Source: an uncultured Thermoguttaceae bacterium (GTDB lineage Bacteria; Planctomycetota; Planctomycetia; Pirellulales; Thermoguttaceae). Taken from it: a stretch of 64,000 nt of DNA. The DNA lies in NCBI GenBank assembly GCA_937951625.1, contig CALFBP010000053.1, forward strand, positions 1 through 64,000, in the 5' to 3' direction. A model generated the notes under the pieces. It saw only the letters and a program-made list of their open reading frames with translations, did not search any database and was not told the DNA's origin. Of this stretch, positions 18,461 through 26,837 are shown piece by piece; position 1 is the first letter of the stretch; each line of letters begins with the position of its first letter. A program made the translations under genes and the position numbers.

Positions 18461-18574
18461 GATGGAGTGGATAGGGCTTCAGGCATCAAGTCGCAGTCGA
18501 CGGAAGCGAGCGGAAGTTGGCGTGGCAGCCTTGGTCTGGCCACGAGTATCACGAGGGGCCGGGGCCCCAGCGTT

Positions 18575-19111
18575 TCAGCTTGCCGCCTCGCGCAATTCTT
18601 CCGGTTCCAAAGCCGCGATGTAGGGTAGATGACGGTACCGATCATTGTAATCCAGTCCGTAACCGACGACGAAGGCGTCGGGAATGTCGAAGCCGACGAA
18701 GTCGGGCTGACGAGGAACGCGGCACCGCCCCTGCTTTCTCAACAGCACGGCGACGCGAACGGTCTCGGGTCCCAACTCGTCGAGTTGTGGAATCAGTTCC
18801 CACATCGTGTCCCCTGTGTCGAAAATGTCGTCCACCAGCAATACGTGGCGTCCGCGGATGTCGCTGACCAACACGTCCAAATCGACCACCACCGGGCTTG
18901 GCTTGTTCGTGCCCTTGCCGCCGTGGCGCGAAGGAAGAAGCTCCACCCGCAACGGCAAGTCCAGCAGCCGAATCAGGTCGGCCAACAACACGATGCTTCC
19001 GGCGAAAACACCCACCAGGGTCAACGGCTTGTCGGCGTAGTGAGCGCGAATCTCTCCGGCCATCCGTGTCAAGCCCTGCCGCAATTCATTCTCCGAGATG
19101 AGGACCTTCAT
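18575..19111 (-). CDS. hpt: Hypoxanthine phosphoribosyltransferase
   Basis: A 178-aa purine salvage enzyme making IMP or GMP from hypoxanthine or guanine and PRPP. The PRPP-binding motif is HVLLVDDIFDTGDTM (VVDDILDTG type). GVFAGSIVLLADLIR and FVVGYGLDYNDRYRHLPYI complete the HPRT signature. ATG 19111 has GGGAGC 8 nt upstream. It sits 64 nt after the Lpt-like gene and is probably co-transcribed, though functionally unrelated to LPS. Confidence 0.94.
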   Translation of the reverse strand: MKVLISENELRQGLTRMAGEIRAHYADKPLTLVGVFAGSIVLLADLIRLLDLPLRVELLPSRHGGKGTNKPSPVVVDLDVLVSDIRGRHVLLVDDIFDTGDTMWELIPQLDELGPETVRVAVLLRKQGRCRVPRQPDFVGFDIPDAFVVGYGLDYNDRYRHLPYIAALEPEELREAAS

Positions 19112-19175
19112 GATATTGCTCCCATTTTCCAAACGTGTGCTCGCCCCCTTGGCTGTTCCGGATGCTGTGCGAAGA

Positions 19176-22100
19176 TCATAGCGAGTTCGGAGCGACTGGG
19201 GCGCCTTTGCCTTTGGGGCCGGCCGGCAGATTCGGGATTTCCAGGCTGCGGAAGCCGTCTAGGACGAACTGTTTGGTGGCGGGCCAGAAGAGGATCCTTC
19301 GCGACTGCTGCGAGGCGCGGCGCTGATGGGGCTGCTGCTGCAAATACAACGTCGCGTCGGTCCGCCCGTCGCCCTCCAATACCAAAAGCCCTTTCGCCTG
19401 ATCAAAGGTCATGCGCACGGCCAGGGCCATGAAGGTCTGGCCTTCGGCTCGGGCATTTCCCTCGGCTTCCAGGGCCCAGGCACGCTCGCCCGTTCCCGCC
19501 GCCGCAAGCTGCGTGGCCGCCAGTCGGTCGCAGGTCAACGTCGCGCCGTGCGGGCCGATGGCCTCGGGACTGTCGTCGTCGAACCGGGCGTCCCATGAGG
19601 CGACGGGAACGTACGTGCAACGGACCTGCTCGTGGAAAACCATCCGCCGCTGGAGGAGATTGCCCGTCAACTCCCGTTGAAACCGCACGTCCAGATAAAT
19701 CAGCGGCGCGGCCGGGCCTTCTGTCCCCGCACGCTGTCCCAGCGGCAGCGTCAAGGGCGTCTCCGCAGTTCGGCGACGCACCGAAATGACCCGTCCTGGG
19801 CCGCTGGCTCGAATCACGCCAGTCGAACGGTTCAATGTCAAATCCAGGACATCCACCCGCTCCATTGAAGTCCGATCTGCCGCTTGGCCCTCGCCTGTCT
19901 CCATCAGCACGCGTCCGCGGCAGACCAAAGTTTCGATCTCCGGCTGGGCGGCCTGCTTGGGGTCGTTGAACCGAATCGGTTCGCGAAAGCCAACCTCCAG
20001 GGTTTCGGTGCGAAGCTGTTGCTGGCCGGAGGTGGCGACCACCGCTTCGTCGAAACGGACGGTCCGGCCATCCAACGCCATGCGATCCTGCCACTGAATG
20101 ACCAACGGACCGGCAGATGGTTGCTGCGGCAGGACCGGTTCCACCGGCCGACCTTGGAGGTCGCGATCCAGCAGTAATTCCACGCGGCCGGGTCCGTCGA
20201 TCCATAGCCGGTTGGCGCCCGCGTTGAGATTGATGTTCGAGCCCACCAGCGTCAGTCCGCGACCCTCGCATCGGGCGGGATTGCCGGTCACCCCAACCGC
20301 GGCATGGGGTGTGCCAGCGCCGACCACGTGAATTCGGTCGCCCGTGATGGCCAACGGCTGGTCGCCTGGTTTCGCCGTCTGCGATTCCAGGAACCGCACG
20401 TTCCCTTCCACGATCAACTCCGTGATCTCGGTGCGTTCCCCAAGGCCTGCCACCCGGGCACGCAGCAGGGCGCCCTCGACGTGAAACTGACGTCCAAGCG
20501 CGACGCCTGTCGCCGGGGCCGAGGAGGACGAACCTGCTAAACCTCCAGCAACCGCCTGGGAAACCAGCAGGCTGGTCCAAGGATTGTCGTCGGTCGCCAC
20601 GCGCCAGGCGGTGCGCGCGGCTCGCGGAAAGTGTCGCGCCAACTGGAGCGGCGAACTGGCCGCGGAACCTCCTGGTGGTTGCGGCCGCGACGTGGAACGC
20701 GTGGGCGGGGGTTGGGGCGTGGCTGATGCGGCCGGCGGCTCGAACCACACCTCCAGTTGACCGACCACGCCAGTAAGTTGGGCCGCCTGCATGTGGACCC
20801 GATTCCGGGCAAGCATCCGATCCGGCTGGAAGGCCATCTTCGCCTTGGGAGGAGATGACTCGAGGGCTTCGTGGGCCGCCTCGTTGAGCCAGAAATGAAT
20901 CTCCGCCGCTTCCAGCTTACCCAATGCCCCATAGTTCAACTCCGCCCCGTCGATGAGCGACAACACGTGCTGCCGGTACTCGTCGGGCCGAAGATGCAGT
21001 CGCCCCTTCCATTGGGCGTGCAACGGCTGGACCAGCTTCTCGCCCATCGTGCCGCGAAGCGACCCCGGTCCTTCGGCCAAGGCCTCGCCCAAGTGGCCTG
21101 GTGTGTCTAACCGATACTCGATCCTTCGGGCGCGAATCGCATTGCCTTCCTGTTGGATCCAAACTTCTTGGCTGCCATCGAACTCCAGACGCAATTCCCT
21201 CGGATCGTACCTGAGCGTCTCGCCCCGGGCCTCGAGGTGGTGGCGTGGGCCGCGGACGATCACCGGATTGCCTCGTGCCTCGACCAGGCGAACCTCGAGG
21301 GCCATCAGGCCTTGTGGACCTAGTGAAGCCGGGCGGCCTTGTTCCGTTTTGGCTGGGGCATCCCCGGGAACATACTTCATCTTGCCTGCGGGCACGGTCC
21401 CGAAAATTGCCGATTTAGCATGGGTTTCATCCTCGGACGCCATCTCGCCGCGTTGCGGCGCGGCGGCTGGTTTGGCGTTCTCGCGGCGCGGGGCGAATTG
21501 GATCGCCAAGATATCGCAGTTCAACTGATCGGCCGGGCCCTCGGGATAGAGTTGCCGCAAGTCCACCCGGTCTTCAAAGGTGGCCAGTTGCTGACCGACA
21601 TCGAACCTGAACGGTCCACGGCAGGCAATTTCGATCGGCAGGGAGGCCTGGGCCTGTTTGGCGGCGGGCGCCTTGGCGACCTGGCCCGACAACATGGTCG
21701 GATCCAGGCAAAGACGCTCGAGCCGGCGTACCTCGATCGATTCGATGCCCGCGATATTCAGTCCGTGACTGCTGGCCGTTGCCCACATGTCGCCAGGCAC
21801 GAAGTTGATCTGCATTTCCGCCCCCCTGCCCCAACTCCTCCCCCACCGGAACTCGATGGGATTCGGCGCCCAAACACGTTGTTCGGACAATTGCACGTCG
21901 CTGGTCACGGCGTAGAGGTCATCGTCGGGCCCGGGGGACTTCCCTTCGCCGCGGATGACGATGCGGCCATTGAGTCGGGCGGCCTTCAATCGGCCGATAC
22001 TTCCCCGCTTCAAATCGAACGGCTGATCGAACTCCAATTCGGCGCCTTTTTCGGCCTGGAGGAGAATGGCCTGGCGGGTCCGCTCCGTGTCGTCCGTCGA

Positions 22101-22544
22101 GCCTCCATGGGGAGTGAAGATGATCGTACACTTCTCGAATCGAACCGTGCGGTTGTCGGCTTCCGCGGCGTAGTCGCCGTCAGGAACTAGGAACTTGACC
22201 AGCTCGCTTTCGAGAACGACCGTGTTGGGGCCAACTTCCCAGTCGTCCGGCCGGAAGAATTGGCGCAGCCCGACCAAGCGGTCGATCGGCGGCAAGGGCG
22301 TCGCCGAGATCGGCCCAGCAGGGCGTCGGTTGATCGGGGGCTCGATCCGCGGCACGACCCAAAGGGCATACGCCCAGTACGCGGCCACGACAATGGCGAA
22401 AGTGGTCGATATCCGTACAAGCCGGGGCATCGCATCCCGCTTTCCACCAAGAGCCCTCTGCCGTTCGCCCGACGTGTGCCAAAGTGCCCCCGGGCCCATT
22501 GGCGACGAGGACGGCAAGTCACTCGCTGCCGGCTGATTGTTCAC
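19176..22544 (-). CDS. Giant membrane-anchored LptC/LptA-like protein
   Basis: A 1122-aa protein with one N-terminal membrane helix (TTFAIVVAAYWAYALWVV, about residues 47-64) and a very long, beta-rich region with no further membrane segment. The GTG at 22544 overlaps the kdsC stop by 4 nt (GTGA), implying translational coupling; ATG 22430, eight residues before the helix, is an alternative start. The body has recurring phrases about evaluating 'vVrGprhhLeArGetLrYd' and 'TRIHVVGAG'-type strands, resembling the repeated jelly-roll strands of LptC/LptA/OstA proteins. In E. coli the order kdsD-kdsC-lptC-lptA is conserved, so this is likely the LPS-export bridge component, here as one giant polypeptide. 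The assignment rests mainly on context and topology. Confidence 0.7.
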   Translation of the reverse strand: MNNQPAASDLPSSSPMGPGALWHTSGERQRALGGKRDAMPRLVRISTTFAIVVAAYWAYALWVVPRIEPPINRRPAGPISATPLPPIDRLVGLRQFFRPDDWEVGPNTVVLESELVKFLVPDGDYAAEADNRTVRFEKCTIIFTPHGGSTDDTERTRQAILLQAEKGAELEFDQPFDLKRGSIGRLKAARLNGRIVIRGEGKSPGPDDDLYAVTSDVQLSEQRVWAPNPIEFRWGRSWGRGAEMQINFVPGDMWATASSHGLNIAGIESIEVRRLERLCLDPTMLSGQVAKAPAAKQAQASLPIEIACRGPFRFDVGQQLATFEDRVDLRQLYPEGPADQLNCDILAIQFAPRRENAKPAAAPQRGEMASEDETHAKSAIFGTVPAGKMKYVPGDAPAKTEQGRPASLGPQGLMALEVRLVEARGNPVIVRGPRHHLEARGETLRYDPRELRLEFDGSQEVWIQQEGNAIRARRIEYRLDTPGHLGEALAEGPGSLRGTMGEKLVQPLHAQWKGRLHLRPDEYRQHVLSLIDGAELNYGALGKLEAAEIHFWLNEAAHEALESSPPKAKMAFQPDRMLARNRVHMQAAQLTGVVGQLEVWFEPPAASATPQPPPTRSTSRPQPPGGSAASSPLQLARHFPRAARTAWRVATDDNPWTSLLVSQAVAGGLAGSSSSAPATGVALGRQFHVEGALLRARVAGLGERTEITELIVEGNVRFLESQTAKPGDQPLAITGDRIHVVGAGTPHAAVGVTGNPARCEGRGLTLVGSNINLNAGANRLWIDGPGRVELLLDRDLQGRPVEPVLPQQPSAGPLVIQWQDRMALDGRTVRFDEAVVATSGQQQLRTETLEVGFREPIRFNDPKQAAQPEIETLVCRGRVLMETGEGQAADRTSMERVDVLDLTLNRSTGVIRASGPGRVISVRRRTAETPLTLPLGQRAGTEGPAAPLIYLDVRFQRELTGNLLQRRMVFHEQVRCTYVPVASWDARFDDDSPEAIGPHGATLTCDRLAATQLAAAGTGERAWALEAEGNARAEGQTFMALAVRMTFDQAKGLLVLEGDGRTDATLYLQQQPHQRRASQQSRRILFWPATKQFVLDGFRSLEIPNLPAGPKGKGAPVAPNSL

Positions 22545-23065
22545 GTGGTGTACGCTTGGATCACTTCATCCCATCGTCCCTGGGCCTTGAGGATCATTTC
22601 GATCACCTCGCGGACCGCGCCCGCCCCACCGGGCAAGCGAGTGATATAGGCCGCGGCCTGGCGCACTTCCTCACAGGCATCGGCGACCGCGATGCCGAGG
22701 CCAACGGCACGGATCACCGGCAAATCGGGCAAGTCGTCGCCCAAGTAGGCGGCCTGCTGCAACGAAAGTCCCGCTTCAGCCAAAATCTCCTTCGTCGTGG
22801 CGAGCTTATCTGAGGCCCCTTGACGCACGATACGGACTTCAAGTTCCGCAGCGCGCATCTTCACAACTTGGGAACTCCGAAGCGAGAGCACTCCGAAGCG
22901 GTAGCCTGCCTTATGCCAGAGGCGGATTCCCAAGCCGTCTCGGATATGAAATTGTTTCGTCTCGATGCCCTGGTTATTGAGCACGACCCGGCCGTCGGTC
23001 AAGACGCCGTCGACGTCGGCCAACAACAACTCGATGGATTGACAGCGTTGCTCCAAGGTCAACAT
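22541..23065 (-). CDS. kdsC: 3-deoxy-D-manno-octulosonate 8-phosphate phosphatase
   Basis: A 174-aa HAD-superfamily phosphatase that releases Kdo from Kdo 8-phosphate. HAD motif I is LLADVDGVLTDG (D-x-D at about residues 16-18); a conserved Lys lies in ASDKLATTKEIL; motif IV is YLGDDLPDLPVI. The length equals that of compact KdsC enzymes with no cap domain. It starts 3 nt after the kdsD stop and its own stop overlaps the next start. Confidence 0.94.
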   Translation of the reverse strand: MLTLEQRCQSIELLLADVDGVLTDGRVVLNNQGIETKQFHIRDGLGIRLWHKAGYRFGVLSLRSSQVVKMRAAELEVRIVRQGASDKLATTKEILAEAGLSLQQAAYLGDDLPDLPVIRAVGLGIAVADACEEVRQAAAYITRLPGGAGAVREVIEMILKAQGRWDEVIQAYTT

Positions 23066-23068
23066 GGT

Positions 23069-24175
23069 CTAAGCTGCATTTCGTTTTCCCTCCAAAGAGG
23101 TGGGCGAAAGAGATTCGTCCACCGCCGCAGTTCCAGCCGCCTTCCCATCGTTCGGCTCAGGCGACTTGGGGAGGATGCCCACCACGTCCGTGATGTCCAA
23201 GAGGCCCTTCGGTCTACCTTGATCATCGACCACAGGTAACTCGCTTATTTTGCGTTGGGCCATGAGAGCGACCGCTTCGACCAGCAGGGAGCCGCTGGCC
23301 ACAGTCACCGGGCGTGGGGTCATGACGTTGCGGATGGGGCCGTCCAGATCACTGTCGCGGCGGCGTTCAAACAGTCGGGCCAGGTCGCTATCCGTGAAGA
23401 TGCCGGAAAGCCGGCCATCGACGTCCACCAACATGATCGCGCCGGTCCGTCGCCCCGGTACCCGTAATCCCACAAACACCTCGCGAACCGTCCGACAATC
23501 CCTCGCTACGCGGCATTTCTCCAAGGGCCTCATGGCCTGATCCACCCGGCTGAGCCTGCGTCCAAGACTGCCTGCCGGGTGCAGTCGCGCGAAGTCCTCC
23601 CGCGTAAACCCCCTCATCCGGCTTACCACCAGTGCCAGGGCATCCCCAACAGCCAGCATAACCGTGGTACTTGTTGTTGGGGCCAACCCCAAAGGGCAAG
23701 CCTCGGGCATCGGACCAAGGGCAAGGGTCAGATCCGCAGCCTTGCCCAAAGTGCTCTGATCATCGGAAGTTATCGCAATCGTGAATGTCCCGAGTGCCTT
23801 CAACCACGGCAAGAGCCGTACCACCTCTTCGGTCTCGCCGCTTTGAGACAAAATCACTACAACATCATCCTGGGGGTGAATTCGGCCCAAATCGCCGTGC
23901 AAGGCATCCGTGGGGTGCAACCAATGACTGCGTGTGCCGGTCGAAGCCAGCGATGCAGAAAACTTTTGACCGATCTGTCCCGCCTTGCCAATTCCGGTAA
24001 CGATCACGCTCCCCTTGCATCGGTAAATGCAATCTGCTGCCCGACAAAAGGTTCCGTCGAGCCGATTGGCCACTAAAGCGATGGTCTCACTTTCCAGTTG
24101 GAGGATCTCTCGGGCGAACTGGAGTTGATCTACGGGAGAGAGGGGTGAATTACCCCTAGTCGATTCATTTATCAT
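23069..24175 (-). CDS. kdsD: D-arabinose 5-phosphate isomerase
   Basis: A 368-aa enzyme converting ribulose 5-phosphate to arabinose 5-phosphate, the first step to Kdo. An N-terminal SIS domain carries VIVTGIGKAGQIGQK, PTDALHGDLGRI and VILSQSGETEEV; two CBS domains follow (about residues 220-345), the second ending in ISELPVVDDQGRPKGLLDITD. The C-terminal tail is about 30 aa longer than E. coli KdsD (328 aa). First gene of the kds operon, with a good promoter just upstream. Confidence 0.93.
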   Translation of the reverse strand: MINESTRGNSPLSPVDQLQFAREILQLESETIALVANRLDGTFCRAADCIYRCKGSVIVTGIGKAGQIGQKFSASLASTGTRSHWLHPTDALHGDLGRIHPQDDVVVILSQSGETEEVVRLLPWLKALGTFTIAITSDDQSTLGKAADLTLALGPMPEACPLGLAPTTSTTVMLAVGDALALVVSRMRGFTREDFARLHPAGSLGRRLSRVDQAMRPLEKCRVARDCRTVREVFVGLRVPGRRTGAIMLVDVDGRLSGIFTDSDLARLFERRRDSDLDGPIRNVMTPRPVTVASGSLLVEAVALMAQRKISELPVVDDQGRPKGLLDITDVVGILPKSPEPNDGKAAGTAAVDESLSPTSLEGKRNAA

Positions 24176-24228
24176 GGCAACGTCGTCCCTGACGTGGACA
24201 CACCGGTACTACCATCCGGTGCCACTGG

Positions 24229-24257
24229 ATTGTAACGGCCGCAGCGGGGTGTGACAA
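24229..24257 (-). promoter_or_regulatory. Sigma-70-type promoter of the kdsD operon
   Basis: Read on the minus strand: TTGTCA (24257-24252), 17-bp spacer, TACAAT (24234-24229). Both hexamers match 5 of 6 consensus bases. The leader to the kdsD ATG is about 47 nt. Confidence 0.6.
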
Positions 24258-24268
24258 CACACAAATGT

Positions 24269-24299
24269 TTGACGAGGAATAATAGATAAGAAAGATAAT
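24269..24299 (+). promoter_or_regulatory. Possible promoter of the aldolase gene
   Basis: TTGACG (24269-24274) and GATAAT (24294-24299) with a long 19-bp spacer, in the only clearly AT-rich stretch of this divergent region. The leader would be about 145 nt. Confidence 0.35.
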
Positions 24300-24449
24300 T
24301 TGTTTTGCTTTTGCCGGCAGGTGTTCGAGGCCCATAGCGGCGCCGCGGCCTTCTCGATAGAATACTTTGTGTTTAAGGGACGCTGACGGTTTGTTCTAAC
24401 CAGGTTGATGGGGGGATAACTGCTCCCTCTACCGGAGGAGGATAGGGTT

Positions 24450-25436
24450 ATGATCGTTACGACCAGTGAACTATTTCGGCACGCCTACGGCAAATACGCC
24501 TTGGGGGCTTACAACATCAACAACTTGGAACAGACCGTCGGGTTGTTTCGCGGCAACTTGGGCAAAGTCAAGTCCAACGACGACCCGACTAACCCCGCCG
24601 TCAGCGCCCCGTTCATCATCCAGATCTCCCGGGGGGCTCGTAGCTATTCTGACAAGCGATTCCTCGAGGCCATGATTCGCACAGCGGAGGCCGTTTTTCC
24701 CGATGCGATCTTCGCGGTTCATCTCGACCACGGCACGGAGGAAACCTGTTACGATGCTATCGACAGCGGCTTCTATAGCTCGGTGATGATCGACGCCTCG
24801 CACGAGCCCTTTGAGAAAAACATCGAGATTACCCGCCGAGTCGTGGATCGCGCCCATGCCAAAGGGGTGGTTGTCGAGGCAGAACTCGGCCAACTCGGAG
24901 GCGTCGAAGAGGACGTGCAGGGTAGCGTCTGCTTGACCGATCCCGGCCAGGCCGCCGAGTTCATCGAAAAAACCGGTTGCGACTCGCTCGCCGTGGCCAT
25001 CGGCACCTCGCACGGCGCTTACAAGTTTACTGGCACTCAGGGCCTCCGCATGGACCGTTTGGCTGAAATTCAAAAGGCCGTGCCTAAGAATTTCCCCTTG
25101 GTCATGCACGGCTCCAGCAGTGTGCCGAAGGAGTGGGTCGACCGGATCAATGCAGCGGGCGGCAAGATCAAGAACGCCAGCGGGGTCCCTGAAGAACAAT
25201 ACCTTCCGGCCGCGAAGCTGGGGATCTGCAAGATCAACATCGACACCGACGGCCGTTTGGTCTGGTGCGCCACGCTCCGCGAAGTATTCCGCGACAAGCC
25301 GGAGGATTTCGATCTCCGCACCTCCGGCAAGGTCTTCATGGCCAACTACGCCGAGTACATTGCCCACAAGAACAAGATGCTTGGCTCGGCGGGAATGTTG
25401 GAATCGGTTCGCGCTTTGCTGACCGGGCGCAAATGA
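24450..25436 (+). CDS. fba: Class II fructose-bisphosphate aldolase
   Basis: A 328-aa zinc-dependent aldolase splitting fructose 1,6-bisphosphate into DHAP and glyceraldehyde 3-phosphate. Seen: YALGAYNINNLEQ; FAVHLDHGTEETCYDAIDSG, with the active-site Asp and the first zinc His; MIDASHEPFEKNIE; VEAELGQLGG; the further metal-binding segments AIGTSHGAYKF and LVMHGSSSVP; and KINIDTDGRL. A strong AGGAGG lies upstream of ATG 24450. Together with the PPi-PFK at 12.9 kb it covers two successive glycolytic steps. A weak A/T stem (25438-25445 with 25453-25460) follows the stop. Confidence 0.96.
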   Translation: MIVTTSELFRHAYGKYALGAYNINNLEQTVGLFRGNLGKVKSNDDPTNPAVSAPFIIQISRGARSYSDKRFLEAMIRTAEAVFPDAIFAVHLDHGTEETCYDAIDSGFYSSVMIDASHEPFEKNIEITRRVVDRAHAKGVVVEAELGQLGGVEEDVQGSVCLTDPGQAAEFIEKTGCDSLAVAIGTSHGAYKFTGTQGLRMDRLAEIQKAVPKNFPLVMHGSSSVPKEWVDRINAAGGKIKNASGVPEEQYLPAAKLGICKINIDTDGRLVWCATLREVFRDKPEDFDLRTSGKVFMANYAEYIAHKNKMLGSAGMLESVRALLTGRK

Positions 25437-25863
25437 CGCCAAAAATTCTAGCTTTTTGGCTCGCAAACCGCTGTTAACTCGGCTCGGCCAAAGTCCCGAA
25501 TGGGAGGGCGTGGGTTCAATGGCCCGGTATTCCAATGTTGAGGCCCGACTTAAACGAAGCCGAAGTGTGAGCGTCCGGTACGAGTCCGCGTCGGCTTAGT
25601 CCGGAAGTACGTTGTGGATGCCCTTAAATAGCCGCTTGGGGCGATGGAGTGCGGTGCGAAGATGCGACCTTTTTGCGGAGTCCGCACGATCGAAATTTGC
25701 AGTGCCTAAATAGGAAGCCTCGCTCGGGCCTGGGGCCGGGCGAGGCGTTATGATGGAGGAAACCGCACTTGGACCGCGTTCCCTCCTTGGTAGTGCGATG
25801 ACCTGAATCCCAGGCAATGATAAAGCGGACGCGAATAAATTGGGATAAGCCCTCCACCCCAAA
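25437..25863. other. Intergenic region between convergent genes
   Basis: 427 bp. Contains a weak stem directly after fba (25438-25460) and an 11-bp stem with one G:T pair (25717-25727 with 25736-25746) about 115 bp downstream of the FHA gene, followed on the minus strand by TTCCTATTT, so it may end that transcript. No gene seen. Confidence 0.45.
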
Positions 25864-26280
25864 TTAAAAATCACGAATTTCTAATATGTCAAGAGTCGGC
25901 CCCGAAAAAATTTTTTTCTCGGTCTTCGACTGTTCCTGATATGGCGGGCCTTTCTCAGGTCGGGTTTGCGACGCGACTCCTCGGTCTGGGAGGCTGTAGG
26001 AAACGAAGAAGCTATTCAACCCTAAAGTGAGCTTGCTCCCCGGCCATAGGCAGGCCTCGCGGACCCGCGACTCGTTTACATAGGTTCCGTACTTCGATCC
26101 CAAATCGCGGACCACGAGCACGCCATTTTCCCAATCAATCCGGCAATGGTAAGGACTGACCGTCCAAGCTTCCGGCGGGAGCGCCCCGCCCCGCGGCCGC
26201 GCGAAAATTACTGGGAACCTCTCGATCAGAATCGCCTCGCGTCCGTGCGGTTGTCCTAACGGCATAAAGGCGACTTTCAT
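25864..26280 (-). CDS. Small stand-alone FHA-domain protein
   Basis: A 138-aa protein dominated by one forkhead-associated domain, which binds phosphothreonine peptides: VSPYHCRIDWENGVLVVRDL (the SxxHC segment) followed by LGSKYGTYVNESRV, the conserved SxxGTxVN turn (about residues 62-72). The tail after residue 105 is polar and low in structure. ATG 26280 has AAGGGAG 5-6 nt upstream. A near-consensus sigma-54 promoter lies about 75 bp upstream, so expression probably depends on RpoN and an enhancer-binding activator. The partner kinase is not in the window. Confidence 0.88.
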   Translation of the reverse strand: MKVAFMPLGQPHGREAILIERFPVIFARPRGGALPPEAWTVSPYHCRIDWENGVLVVRDLGSKYGTYVNESRVREACLWPGSKLTLGLNSFFVSYSLPDRGVASQTRPEKGPPYQEQSKTEKKIFSGPTLDILEIRDF

Positions 26281-26837
26281 AAATTCTCCCTTCGGGTCGG
26301 AAGCGAGCTACGTGAATTGCCCGATGCTCACCACCCCCGTGATCGAAACTTAAAGCAATCTCTGTGCCAAATGCCCGCAAATATTGCAATTGCAACGATA
26401 AAGCATTGCCGGGCAAATATTTAGAAACTGTCCGTGAGAGGCCGGACTGCTTTCGACGTTGTGTTAAGACACCGCAAGGTGTGCTAAAACGCCACACTGC
26501 CAAGGCCCCCTTGGCACCTGCTGGGAATTAGATCGCGCTGGCTGCCGGGTTTTGGGATTTGATCGGTACGCGAGTTGCGATTTGGCAGAAATTTTCCCCA
26601 TGACGGGTCGGCCAGATCCTGGGTTGTCCTCACGACTTGGAAAAGGAACATCCATGATCACTGGAAAACGCGTGACGCGGCACCTTCAGCTTTTTCCAAC
26701 GTGGCTGAAAACTGCGGATGAGTCAGGAAATTGGTCGATTGACGCCGGGTTGTGACCTATGGATACTGGCCAGCGGCGGGACTCGATAAAGAAGCAGGGA
26801 CGGTTTTGCACATTTGCGTGCGGGTCGTTTGGGGGCC
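26281..26837. other. Intergenic region with the sigma-54 promoter and upstream repeats
   Basis: 557 bp between the divergent FHA and sulfatase genes. Beside the promoter (26354-26370) it has a 12-bp perfect palindrome TTGCAATTGCAA (26384-26395) and two copies of CAAATATT (26378-26385, 26414-26421), possible activator sites. No gene supported. Confidence 0.5.
26354..26370 (-). promoter_or_regulatory. Sigma-54 (-24/-12) promoter of the FHA gene
   Basis: The minus strand reads TTGGCACAGAGATTGCT, matching the RpoN consensus YTGGCACGRNNNTTGCW at 16 of 17 positions, including exact TGGCAC and TTGC with 5-bp spacing. Predicted start near 26342, 62 nt before the ATG. Confidence 0.7.
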
